From contig CAJJNP010000076.1 in the NCBI GenBank assembly GCA_905193145.1, positions 1 to 13,921 of the forward strand: a DNA stretch of 13,921 nucleotides, given 5' to 3'. Both the position numbers and the translations under genes were made by a program. Within the stretch, counting starts at the first letter, position 1. Each line of letters starts with the position of its first letter. A model generated the notes under the pieces. It was not told the origin of the DNA. It searched no databases and saw nothing but the letters and a program-made list of their open reading frames with translations. Source of the stretch: an uncultured Odoribacter sp. (GTDB lineage: Bacteria; Bacteroidota; Bacteroidia; Bacteroidales; Marinifilaceae). Shown here one piece after another: positions 1 through 6,832 of the stretch.

Positions 1-179
1 CTAATATTGGCTGTATGGGTTGAGTCTAGATTGATTGTAAATATTGTATCTGTAGTACTTAGAAATGTTGAATAATTATTTGTTTCTCCTTTAATGTGAA
101 TACTGATATCGGTTTTGGGATTAGTGGTGCAGGATGTTATAATTAATAAGAGGCCTGCTAAATAATGTATTTTATTCAT
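1..179 (-). CDS. Partial thioredoxin-like lipoprotein, paralogue of the neighbouring gene (3' end outside window)
   Basis: Reading the minus strand from an ATG at 179, the frame stays open for 59 codons to the window edge, so only the N-terminus is present. It starts MNKIHYLAGLLLIITSC, a short signal peptide with a lipobox (ITSC) and lipidation Cys17, so a lipoprotein is predicted. The first 32 residues match the next gene upstream (252-1598) at 19 positions. Shared features include Cys17 followed by TT, then PKT, SIH and GE, and later a shared LDST segment. The relationship to that complete gene predicts a C-terminal TlpA/thioredoxin domain, but that part is not visible. The gene lies 72 bp downstream of its paralogue on the same strand, so the two probably arose by tandem duplication and may be cotranscribed. 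The gene is too short for routine ORF calling here because it is truncated. Confidence 0.8.
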   Translation of the reverse strand, partial: MNKIHYLAGLLLIITSCTTNPKTDISIHIKGETNNYSTFLSTTDTIFTINLDSTHTANI

Positions 180-202
180 AGGAAAAATAATTTTGGGTGT
201 TA

Positions 203-241
203 TTTCGGTGCACAGCATAAAATATTTGCTGTGCATCGAAA
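203..241. repeat. 15-bp inverted repeat (hairpin) between the two tandem lipoprotein genes
   Basis: The arms are 203-217 (TTTCGGTGCACAGCA) and 227-241 (TGCTGTGCATCGAAA), with a 9-base A/T loop. Fourteen of 15 positions pair. The exception (208/236) is G-U in a plus-strand RNA and A-C in a minus-strand RNA, the sense of the flanking genes. No T-run follows the stem on either strand, so it is not a standard intrinsic terminator. It begins 10 bases past the upstream stop codon. It could be an attenuator, an mRNA-processing or 3'-end-stabilising hairpin, or a protein-binding palindrome. Confidence 0.6.
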
Positions 242-251
242 GTGTGATGTT

Positions 252-1598
252 TTAAATACCTTCAAGTGCGTCAAATGTTTTTGCCGTTTCGGGGTTTGAC
301 GGACGTGTAGCATTGGCCTGAATGATTTTTCCTTCACGATCTAATAGAATGAAGCGTGGAATTCCTTTTATCATGTAGAAATCCATAAACGCTCTGTCTC
401 CACCATTGTGTAGCTGAATGCCTCCTAGTTTTTCTTCTTTTACCATCTTTTCCCAATCAGCTTTGTTTTGGTCGCAAGAGATGCTGACAAAATGGATGTT
501 TTTGTTTTTATATTGGTGTTCAAGTTTTTGCAGGTGAGGAAGTTCTCCACGGCAAGGTCCACACCAAGTGGCCCAACAGTCAATATATACATATTTACCA
601 GACAAATCTTTTAAGCTTACTTCTTTACCATTGATATCTAAATATTTGAAATCGATAGAAGGCTGTCCTTTGGCTACTTTTGCCCATTTTTCACACAATG
701 CTTTGAAATCAGCTTTTTTCTTTGGATCTGTTACTTTGTTGTCATAAATCGTAGAAAATTCAGAGAGATTGTCAATTCCGTTTCTGCCAACGTACGCTTT
801 GACAAAGTAGTCTACTGTAAAATCTGCAATTTCTGGTGCCTTGAAGTCATTTTGGATGATGTCTAATTGATTTTTTAGTAATTCTAAGGAATTTGAAGCT
901 TTTGTGCGTCTTGACATTACTTCTATATATCCGATTACAGCGCTCTTGTATTCTTGAATATGGATTAACTCCGGCTCTTCAGATACAGAGCTTTTAAGAG
1001 TGTTGTATAATTCATCAGACGGTTTGTAATCAGGTTGTTTACCATAATATGGGTGGTAGGCAACGTATGTTGAAATGGAGGAATAAAGAGAATAGTGGAT
1101 TTTCTTTTTCTCTATTTTTACAAATGCAGCATCAAAGTTTTCTTTTTCAAGGTTTCCAATCAATTGTGCTTCTTTGTTGGCTAAGGCCTCTATGAATGCT
1201 TTTTCATCCAATTCCAATGCAGGCGTATTGTCTTTGGCAACGTCTCCGTTCAAATAACTGTTTGTAGCGGCTCCTTCACCTTTAAATATAGGAGTAATTT
1301 TGCGACCTTTTGTATTTATGTCGATATCAAAGTTTTTTCCAGGCTCGATGTATAAAGGTAAATGCATACGGCCTAATTGTAAGGTTGCATAGTCTGCTTG
1401 TAAATTTGTTGCCAATTGTAAGATAGCAGAATTTGTGGAATCGAGACTTACAGAGTAAATAGAGTCTTTTGTGTTTAATGTAATAGGAATTTCATTGACT
1501 CTTTCCCCCTCCATGTGGATGCTTACAGTGGTCTTGGGAGCTGTTGTGCAAGCTGTTGCAGCTACCATAAGACCTGCTAGATAATAAAGTTTTTTCAT
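252..1598 (-). CDS. TlpA-like thioredoxin-fold lipoprotein (thiol-disulfide oxidoreductase)
   Basis: A 448-residue protein with a lipoprotein signal peptide (residues 1-16, lipidation Cys17 in ATAC), so it should be anchored in the envelope and face the periplasm. Residues about 25-110 are beta-rich and resemble the DUF4369-type N-terminal domain often found before Bacteroidetes thioredoxins. Residues about 120-305 are a mainly helical region. Residues about 310-445 form a TlpA/AhpC-TSA-type thioredoxin domain with the WCGPC active site (Cys346, Cys349), preceded by YIDCWAT and followed by a cis-proline-type GIPRF motif. The likely role is reduction or isomerisation of disulfides in exported proteins. 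The substrate cannot be told. It is the first of at least two tandem paralogues on this strand, and divergent from maeB across 148 bp. I recognise the family but not a specific gene name. Confidence 0.9.
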   Translation of the reverse strand: MKKLYYLAGLMVAATACTTAPKTTVSIHMEGERVNEIPITLNTKDSIYSVSLDSTNSAILQLATNLQADYATLQLGRMHLPLYIEPGKNFDIDINTKGRKITPIFKGEGAATNSYLNGDVAKDNTPALELDEKAFIEALANKEAQLIGNLEKENFDAAFVKIEKKKIHYSLYSSISTYVAYHPYYGKQPDYKPSDELYNTLKSSVSEEPELIHIQEYKSAVIGYIEVMSRRTKASNSLELLKNQLDIIQNDFKAPEIADFTVDYFVKAYVGRNGIDNLSEFSTIYDNKVTDPKKKADFKALCEKWAKVAKGQPSIDFKYLDINGKEVSLKDLSGKYVYIDCWATWCGPCRGELPHLQKLEHQYKNKNIHFVSISCDQNKADWEKMVKEEKLGGIQLHNGGDRAFMDFYMIKGIPRFILLDREGKIIQANATRPSNPETAKTFDALEGI

Positions 1599-1646
1599 AT
1601 GTATTTTTTTTAATTTTAATGTTGCAATTTACTTTGATTTGCGGAT

Positions 1647-1654
1647 TATCTTTG
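1647..1654 (+). promoter_or_regulatory. Candidate -7 box upstream of maeB
   Basis: TATCTTTG matches the Bacteroidetes primary-sigma -7 consensus TAnnTTTG exactly. A TTG at 1622-1624 lies 22 bases upstream as a loose -33 element. This would give a leader of about 90 bases before maeB. A second, imperfect match (CATCTTTG, 1708-1715) is nearer the gene and would give a leader of about 25 bases. The sequence cannot decide between them. Confidence 0.4.
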
Positions 1655-1746
1655 TGTCGTTAGTATGCTTTAACCTTTATTTAACCTGATGGTATGGAGT
1701 TTTTTTGCATCTTTGAAAAAAAGAAATCAATGGAATATTTAAATGA

Positions 1747-4023
1747 ATGAATATGGATAAAAATGAAGCTTTAAAATATCATGAATCGGGGCGTCCCGGT
1801 AAAATTGAGGTTATTCCTTCGAAACCTTATAGCACTCAGCATGATTTGTCGTTGGCTTATTCTCCAGGTGTAGCGCAACCATGTTTGGAAATTGAAAAAA
1901 ATCCAGGTGATGCTTATCGCTATACTGCAAAAAGTAATTTAGTGGCAGTGATTTCGAATGGAACTGCGGTGCTTGGCTTGGGAGATATCGGGGCTTTGGC
2001 AGGGAAGCCTGTAATGGAGGGTAAGGGATTATTGTTTAAAATATTTGCTGATATAGATGTGTTCGATATAGAGGTGAATACGAAAAATGTTGATGAGTTT
2101 GTTCGTACCGTAAAGATGATTTCTCCAACTTTTGGTGGAATTAATCTGGAGGATATTAAGGCTCCTGAATGTTTTGAAATTGAACGTAGATTGAAGGAGG
2201 AGCTGGATATACCTGTGATGCATGATGATCAGCATGGAACAGCTATTATTTCGGGGGCAGGTCTGTTGAACGCTTTAGAGTTGAATGGTAAGAATATAGG
2301 AGAAGTAAGAGTTGTTGTGAATGGTGCCGGAGCCGCAGCGATTTCTTGTGCCCGATTTTATAGAAGTCTGGGTGTAAAGCGTGAGTATATTTTAATGTGT
2401 GATAGTAAGGGCGTTATTTATGAGGGGCGTGCAGGATTGAATGCTGAAAAAATGGAATTTGCTGTGCCAACAGAAGCTAGAACTTTGGTGGAAGCGTTGA
2501 GAGGTGCTGATGTCTTTTTGGGATTGTCTGTGGCTGATATTTTGACCGAAGAAATGGTGCAGAGTATGGCAAAGGATCCCATTGTATTTGCTTTGGCTAA
2601 TCCGAATCCGGAAATTAGCTATGAGAGGGCGATGCATTCTCGTCCGGATATTATTTTTGCGACAGGACGGTCAGATTACCCTAATCAGATAAATAATGTA
2701 TTGGGTTTTCCATACATTTTCCGAGGGGCATTGGATGTACAGGCTAGTGGAATCAATGAAGAGATGAAGTTGGCAGCTGCCCGTGCAATTGCGGATTTGA
2801 CCAAACAGCCAGTTCCCGAAAGTGTGAAGATGGCCTATCATGATCCGGCGATTTCGTTTGATAGAAATTATATTATTCCAAAAGCACTGGACAATCGTTT
2901 GATTAGTTGTGTGGCTCCTGCTGTTGCGAAAGCTGCAATTGAATCTGGAGTGGCTCGTCGGGTGATTGAAGATTGGGATGCTTATCGCGAAAGTTTGGAG
3001 AAGCGTGTTAGTCATGATAATGGATTAATGCGCTTGATGACGCATAAGGCGAAAGCGAATCCGAAGCGTGTGGTGTTTGCAGAAGGGGAAAATCTACAGG
3101 TATTGCAAGCGGTGCAGGAATTGACAGCCGAGCATATAGCTTATCCTATTTTAGTAGGCAATACGGCTGTTATTCAAGATAAAATAGCTCGTAATAAGTT
3201 GACAATTCAAAATCTCACGATTTTTGATCCGGTTGTGGAAGCAGATACAATAGGACGATATACTGAGCATTATTATGAAAAAATGCAGCGCCTAGGTGTA
3301 TCTAAGAGTAAGGCTGTCTTGAAAATGCAAGATCCTAATTATGTCGGTTTGATGATGTTGGAGTGTGGCGATGCAGATGGTTTTATTTCAGGTGTGAATT
3401 CTCCATATAAAGAAGTGTTTGAAAAAGCCAAAGAGGTGGTTGGTTTGCAACCATGTTGCAAATATGCTGCCGGTATGCATATTGCTACAACAAAACGTGG
3501 AACTTATTTCTTGGCAGATACTACAGTAAATAGCCATCCTTCAGCAGAAACTTTGGAGTATGTAACTGTTTTGACCCATGATGCTGTAAAACGTTTTGAT
3601 ATTGATCCTGTGATAGCTTTGACTTCTTATTCGAATTTTGGGGAATATCGTTTAGGAAGTCCGGCTCAGATTCAAGAATGTATCACTCAGTTGCATAATA
3701 AGTATCCTGAAATTTTAGTGGATGGAGAAATGCATGCTTCTATGGCTTTTGATAAAGAATTGAGACAAAGGGAGTATCCGTTTTCAATATTAGGAGATCG
3801 TGATGTGAATACAATTATTTTCCCGAATTTGAGTTCTGGTAGTGTTGGCTTGAGTATGTTGCAGGAATTGGGTAGTCATGAGATCATCGGACCGATTCTG
3901 CTGGGTATGAATAAACCTGTACATATTCTTCAGATGGGATGTCAGGTAAGAGATATTGTACACATGGCAACGCTGGCCGTTTCTGATGCTCAGAAGGAAA
4001 GAAGAGATATGTGTAGAATCTAG
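1747..4023 (+). CDS. maeB: NADP-dependent malic enzyme with C-terminal phosphotransacetylase-like domain
   Basis: A 758-residue protein, the usual length of MaeB-type hybrid malic enzymes (E. coli MaeB is about 760). It converts malate to pyruvate and CO2 with reduction of NADP, in the cytoplasm. Residues about 15-150 are the malic N-terminal domain: Tyr38 in LAYSPGV, Lys93 in MEGKGLLFK, and the metal-site segment NLEDIKAPE (134-142). HDDQHGTA (159-166) leads into the NAD(P)-binding domain (about 165-400), whose dinucleotide loop is GAGAAA (193-198). Residues about 430-758 form a PTA_PTB domain. In this family that domain is generally regulatory (an acetyl-CoA sensor) rather than catalytic. 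The ATG at 1747 was chosen; an ATG at 1753 is two codons in, and the one at 1743 runs straight into a stop. There is no Shine-Dalgarno, only A/T-rich sequence, as is normal in this phylum. The cofactor (NADP versus NAD) is inferred from family length, not from a visible specificity residue. Confidence 0.95.
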   Translation: MNMDKNEALKYHESGRPGKIEVIPSKPYSTQHDLSLAYSPGVAQPCLEIEKNPGDAYRYTAKSNLVAVISNGTAVLGLGDIGALAGKPVMEGKGLLFKIFADIDVFDIEVNTKNVDEFVRTVKMISPTFGGINLEDIKAPECFEIERRLKEELDIPVMHDDQHGTAIISGAGLLNALELNGKNIGEVRVVVNGAGAAAISCARFYRSLGVKREYILMCDSKGVIYEGRAGLNAEKMEFAVPTEARTLVEALRGADVFLGLSVADILTEEMVQSMAKDPIVFALANPNPEISYERAMHSRPDIIFATGRSDYPNQINNVLGFPYIFRGALDVQASGINEEMKLAAARAIADLTKQPVPESVKMAYHDPAISFDRNYIIPKALDNRLISCVAPAVAKAAIESGVARRVIEDWDAYRESLEKRVSHDNGLMRLMTHKAKANPKRVVFAEGENLQVLQAVQELTAEHIAYPILVGNTAVIQDKIARNKLTIQNLTIFDPVVEADTIGRYTEHYYEKMQRLGVSKSKAVLKMQDPNYVGLMMLECGDADGFISGVNSPYKEVFEKAKEVVGLQPCCKYAAGMHIATTKRGTYFLADTTVNSHPSAETLEYVTVLTHDAVKRFDIDPVIALTSYSNFGEYRLGSPAQIQECITQLHNKYPEILVDGEMHASMAFDKELRQREYPFSILGDRDVNTIIFPNLSSGSVGLSMLQELGSHEIIGPILLGMNKPVHILQMGCQVRDIVHMATLAVSDAQKERRDMCRI

Positions 4024-4030
4024 TTGAACT

Positions 4031-4060
4031 AAAAAGGCAACCGGTTAGGTTGCCTTTTTT
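4031..4060. terminator. Bidirectional rho-independent terminator between maeB and rpiB
   Basis: A perfect 12-bp stem: AAAAAGGCAACC (4031-4042) pairs with GGTTGCCTTTTT (4048-4059) around a 5-base loop. The A-run of one arm and the T-run of the other supply a U-tract in both directions. It starts 8 bases after the maeB stop and ends 3 bases before the rpiB stop, so it serves both convergent genes. Confidence 0.93.
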
Positions 4061-4062
4061 AT

Positions 4063-4494
4063 TTATTTTACTGGAATTTTTTCAATCCTACGTTGATGAC
4101 GTCCTCCCTCAAATTCTGTGGTTAGAAAACGTTCAACGATATCTTGGGCATCTTCATAAGGAATAAACCGAGCAGGAAGACAACATACATTAGCATCGTT
4201 ATGCAGACGAGCCAGCCATGCGATTTCAACAGTCCAACAAAGAGCTCCACGAATACCCTGGTGTTTGTTAACCGTCATATTGATGCCATTACCGCTTCCA
4301 CAAAGGGCAATCCCTTTGTTAAATTCTCCTGATTCAACAGCTGCAGCCATAGGATGTGCAGTGTCAGGATAGTCCATACTTTCGGCAGAATGTGTTCCGA
4401 AATCTTTAACTTCATGTCCTTTGGTGCGAAGGTATTCCACCAATTTTTCCTTGAATTCGTAACCTGCATGGTCACATGCGATAGCTATTTTCAT
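4063..4494 (-). CDS. rpiB: Ribose-5-phosphate isomerase B
   Basis: A 143-residue cytoplasmic enzyme of the RpiB/LacAB family. It interconverts ribose 5-phosphate and ribulose 5-phosphate in the non-oxidative pentose phosphate pathway. Family landmarks are all present: the N-terminal strand with CDHAG (Asp8, His9), the DYPD segment (41-44), the catalytic Cys65 in the loop CGSGNGINM, the NKH that follows, and His98 in ARLHNDANV, which fits the ring-opening histidine. Length is normal. In many Bacteroides genomes rpiB sits beside transketolase. Here tkt is not adjacent, and the upstream same-strand neighbour is a tiny lipoprotein gene. It has its own candidate promoter (4532-4563), so it is probably monocistronic or expressed largely alone. 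Allose-6-phosphate isomerase activity is possible in this family and cannot be excluded from sequence. Confidence 0.95.
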   Translation of the reverse strand: MKIAIACDHAGYEFKEKLVEYLRTKGHEVKDFGTHSAESMDYPDTAHPMAAAVESGEFNKGIALCGSGNGINMTVNKHQGIRGALCWTVEIAWLARLHNDANVCCLPARFIPYEDAQDIVERFLTTEFEGGRHQRRIEKIPVK

Positions 4495-4531
4495 GGTTTA
4501 AGATTTGAGCAATTAATTTTGTTTGATGACA

Positions 4532-4563
4532 CAAAGGTATAGTTTTATCTGTATAACATTCAA
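4532..4563 (-). promoter_or_regulatory. Candidate promoter of rpiB
   Basis: On the minus strand a TTG (4563-4561) is followed after 21 bases by TACCTTTG (4539-4532), an exact TAnnTTTG box. Transcription would start near 4525, giving a leader of about 30 bases before the rpiB ATG. It lies in the 84-bp gap after the small lipoprotein gene. Confidence 0.6.
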
Positions 4564-4578
4564 GCTATGGATATTTTT

Positions 4579-4800
4579 TTATTTTTCTGTTGGATTTTGT
4601 TTTGTTGTACTGTCTTCAATTTCGATATAAATATACGGCGGATTGGGGGTGGAAGTTGGCGAATGTAGTTGTAGAGTAGGGTAATCTTTGTCAATTTTCA
4701 ATTGTTGTGAAACTTTTGGGACTTCCTTTCCCTTCTGTTCACAGGCACAAATCATAATATAGATGACAAGTGTCAGCATACATGCTATAAATAGTCTCAT
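4579..4800 (-). CDS. Small predicted lipoprotein, function unknown
   Basis: A 73-residue protein that I do not recognise. It begins with MRLFIA and a hydrophobic stretch, then ICAC (17-20) followed by EQKGKE. This fits a signal peptidase II lipobox with lipidation at Cys20, and the charged residues right after the Cys favour export to the outer membrane. The mature part, about 53 residues, is hydrophilic and low in complexity, with a Pro/Thr/Ser-rich middle (PTSTPNPP) and a short YIYIEIED strand. No enzyme motif is present. It is read divergently from the acyl-CoA ligase operon and precedes rpiB on the same strand. The lipobox and lack of any better overlapping frame argue that it is real, but homologues would be needed to be sure. 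Confidence 0.6.
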   Translation of the reverse strand: MRLFIACMLTLVIYIMICACEQKGKEVPKVSQQLKIDKDYPTLQLHSPTSTPNPPYIYIEIEDSTTKQNPTEK

Positions 4801-4820
4801 AATTCTAAAATTTAATGGGT

Positions 4821-4828
4821 TAAAAGTA
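4821..4828 (-). promoter_or_regulatory. Weak candidate -7 box for the small lipoprotein gene
   Basis: On the minus strand TACTTTTA matches TAnnTTTG at all but the last defined position, 20 bases before the ATG at 4800. No convincing -33 element is visible. Confidence 0.25.
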
Positions 4829-4854
4829 TATGTACGTAAATACGAGTAATGGGT

Positions 4855-4870
4855 TACTTTTGTATCTTTG
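4855..4870 (+). promoter_or_regulatory. Two abutting -7 boxes immediately before the acyl-CoA ligase start
   Basis: TACTTTTG (4855-4862) and TATCTTTG (4863-4870) both match TAnnTTTG exactly and lie back to back. No clear TTTG -33 element is found at the usual distance. The start codon at 4879 lies only 8 bases past the second box, so the mRNA would have a leader of roughly 0-10 bases. This also argues against the upstream in-frame ATG at 4849, which would be inside or before the promoter. Confidence 0.6.
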
Positions 4871-4878
4871 CACTTGCT

Positions 4879-6813
4879 ATGAAAGAGAAGAATTTAAATA
4901 CAATAATAGATCTGCTAGAGCGTAGCTGTAGCAAATTCCCGGATAATGTATATTTGTGGGAGAAAAGAGATGGAAAATACCAGCCCTCTACTTATTCTGA
5001 AGTGAAGCAACAAGTAATGTATGTGGCAGCAGGGATGATGGCGGTTGGACTTGAGAAAGGCGACCGTGTAGCGTTGTTAAGTGAAGGATGTAATGCTTGG
5101 GTGTATGGCGAATTAGGTTTACTTTATGCTGGTGGTACGAATGTGCCTTTGAGTATTAAGTTGACTCCGAAGGAAGTAGTTTTTCGAGTGAATCATTCTG
5201 GTGCTCGTTATTTGATTGTTTCTGATTTTTATGTGAATACGATTCGTCAAATTGAAGATGAATTGACGAGTATCGAGAAGATATTTGTTATTCGTCCTTC
5301 GCATGTTGTTGAAGGAAAATATGTGTCTTTCGATCAATTATTGTCTAGTGGAAAAGTATGGATGGAAAAGCATCCGGGCGAAGTAGAGAAAAGGGCTTCA
5401 TCTGTTGAGATGGATGATTTGGCTAATATTTCTTACACATCGGGGACAACTGCAGAGCCGAAAGGGATTATGTTGACTCACGGAAATTATGTCAGCAATG
5501 TTTTGCAATCCGACTCTTTGATACAGGTGCCTGAGTATTTCAAGGTTCTGCTGTTTTTACCGTGGGATCATAGTTTTGCTCATACTGTTGGAATTTATTC
5601 TTTTATGTATAATGGAGCTTCGTTGGCTTCTGTCGATTTTGGCCGTTCGCCCATGGAATATTTGAGGAATATTCCATTGAATATGAAAGAAGTAAAGCCA
5701 CATTTATTATTAAGTGTGCCGGCTTTAGCTAAGAATTTCAAGAAGAATATAGAGGCTGGCATACAATTGAAAGGGAAATTTGTCCAATGGCTATATAATA
5801 AGGGATTGAAAGTTGCATATCGTTACTATGGTACGGGGAATCATGAGGGAAAAGGAATGCGTATAGTGTTATATCCTTTGGTTAAATTAGTAGATATACT
5901 TGTATTTAAGAAAATACGGGATGTATTTGGAGGTAATCTTCGCTTTTTTATAGGAGGAGGAGCTTTATTGGATATTGAACTACAGCGTTATTTTTGTGCT
6001 TTAGGTGTACCCATGTTGCAAGGGTATGGACTTTCAGAAGCTTCGCCGGTAATTAGTTCTAATAGACCGCAGTTACACCATTTCGGCTCTTCTGGACAGA
6101 TTGTGCGACCGATGGATTTGAAAATATGTGATGATAGTGGGAATGAGTTACCACGCGGTGAAAAAGGAGAGATTGTTATACGTGGTGGTAATGTCATGAA
6201 AGGGTATTGGAAAAATCCGACGTCAACAGCAGAAAGTTTGCGTGATGGTTGGCTTTATACTGGTGATATGGGCTATGTAAATGAGGAGGGGCTTTTATAT
6301 GTATTGGGACGGTTTAAGTCTTTATTAATAGCAAGCGATGGAGAAAAGTATAGTCCGGAAGGTATTGAGGAGGCAATTATGGAACTATCGCCTTCTATTG
6401 ACTATTGTGTACTTTATAATAATCAATCTTCTTATACAGCAGGCTTGATTGTACCTAATAAGGCTGCATTGAGAGAGTATGTATTGAAGCAGCATGTTAC
6501 TCCGGAGTCTGTTGAAGGATATAAATTGATGTTGGATAAAATTTATGGTGAGATATTGCGTTTTAGAAAAGGAGGAGAATTTGAAGGGATGTTTCCAGAA
6601 CGTTGGTTGCCAGCTGTTATTACTATTTTGCCAGAGACATTGTGTGAAGCGAACGGAACAGTCAATTCGACAGCAAAGGTTGTTCGGCATAAAGTTTATG
6701 AATATTTCAAGGAGGAGATAGATTTTGTGTATACTCCAGAGGGGAAAGATGTAAGGAATCCTCGTAATACACAAAATATTAAACAATTTTTAACTGGGAA
6801 CACAATTCGTTAG
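4879..6813 (+). CDS. Long-chain fatty acid-CoA ligase (AMP-forming acyl-CoA synthetase)
   Basis: A 644-residue member of the ANL adenylate-forming superfamily, closest in layout to long-chain acyl-CoA synthetases (FAA1/ACSL type). It would activate fatty acids with ATP and join them to CoA at the inner face of the membrane. The AMP-binding P-loop is YTSGTTAEPKG (186-196). Other motifs are the substrate/adenine motif GYGLSEASP (382-390), YTGD (460-463) with its ribose-binding Asp463, GRFKSLL (477-483), and near the C-terminus Lys600 in NSTAKVVR, fitting the catalytic lysine. I set the start at 4879 rather than 4849. The ten extra residues would come from promoter sequence, and the protein aligns naturally from MKEKN. 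It heads the run ligase-ispG-MATE, with 19 bp to ispG. Chain-length preference cannot be read from sequence. Confidence 0.9.
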   Translation: MKEKNLNTIIDLLERSCSKFPDNVYLWEKRDGKYQPSTYSEVKQQVMYVAAGMMAVGLEKGDRVALLSEGCNAWVYGELGLLYAGGTNVPLSIKLTPKEVVFRVNHSGARYLIVSDFYVNTIRQIEDELTSIEKIFVIRPSHVVEGKYVSFDQLLSSGKVWMEKHPGEVEKRASSVEMDDLANISYTSGTTAEPKGIMLTHGNYVSNVLQSDSLIQVPEYFKVLLFLPWDHSFAHTVGIYSFMYNGASLASVDFGRSPMEYLRNIPLNMKEVKPHLLLSVPALAKNFKKNIEAGIQLKGKFVQWLYNKGLKVAYRYYGTGNHEGKGMRIVLYPLVKLVDILVFKKIRDVFGGNLRFFIGGGALLDIELQRYFCALGVPMLQGYGLSEASPVISSNRPQLHHFGSSGQIVRPMDLKICDDSGNELPRGEKGEIVIRGGNVMKGYWKNPTSTAESLRDGWLYTGDMGYVNEEGLLYVLGRFKSLLIASDGEKYSPEGIEEAIMELSPSIDYCVLYNNQSSYTAGLIVPNKAALREYVLKQHVTPESVEGYKLMLDKIYGEILRFRKGGEFEGMFPERWLPAVITILPETLCEANGTVNSTAKVVRHKVYEYFKEEIDFVYTPEGKDVRNPRNTQNIKQFLTGNTIR

Positions 6814-6832
6814 TACTTAAATAAATAAAGTT

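Noticed and set aside
203..241. The inverted repeat as an intrinsic terminator
   Set aside because: Neither strand has a run of T after the stem; the minus-strand sequence continues TAACACCC.
2671..3015. Minus-strand frame of 114 codons inside maeB
   Set aside because: It is a shadow of a well-conserved malic enzyme region, rich in His/Ser/Ile/Asn as expected from antisense reading, with no recognisable motif.
3037..4023. Separate phosphotransacetylase (pta) gene after the malic enzyme
   Set aside because: The frame is continuous with the malic enzyme domains with no stop or new start. The 758-residue fusion is the normal MaeB layout.
4849..4878. Upstream in-frame ATG of the acyl-CoA ligase as the true start
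   Set aside because: The extra ten codons are made of the TACTTTTG/TATCTTTG promoter boxes. The family-like sequence begins at the ATG at 4879.
6385..6786. Minus-strand frame of 133 codons inside the acyl-CoA ligase gene
   Set aside because: It lies wholly antisense to conserved ligase coding sequence, has shadow-type composition, and has no promoter or domain.
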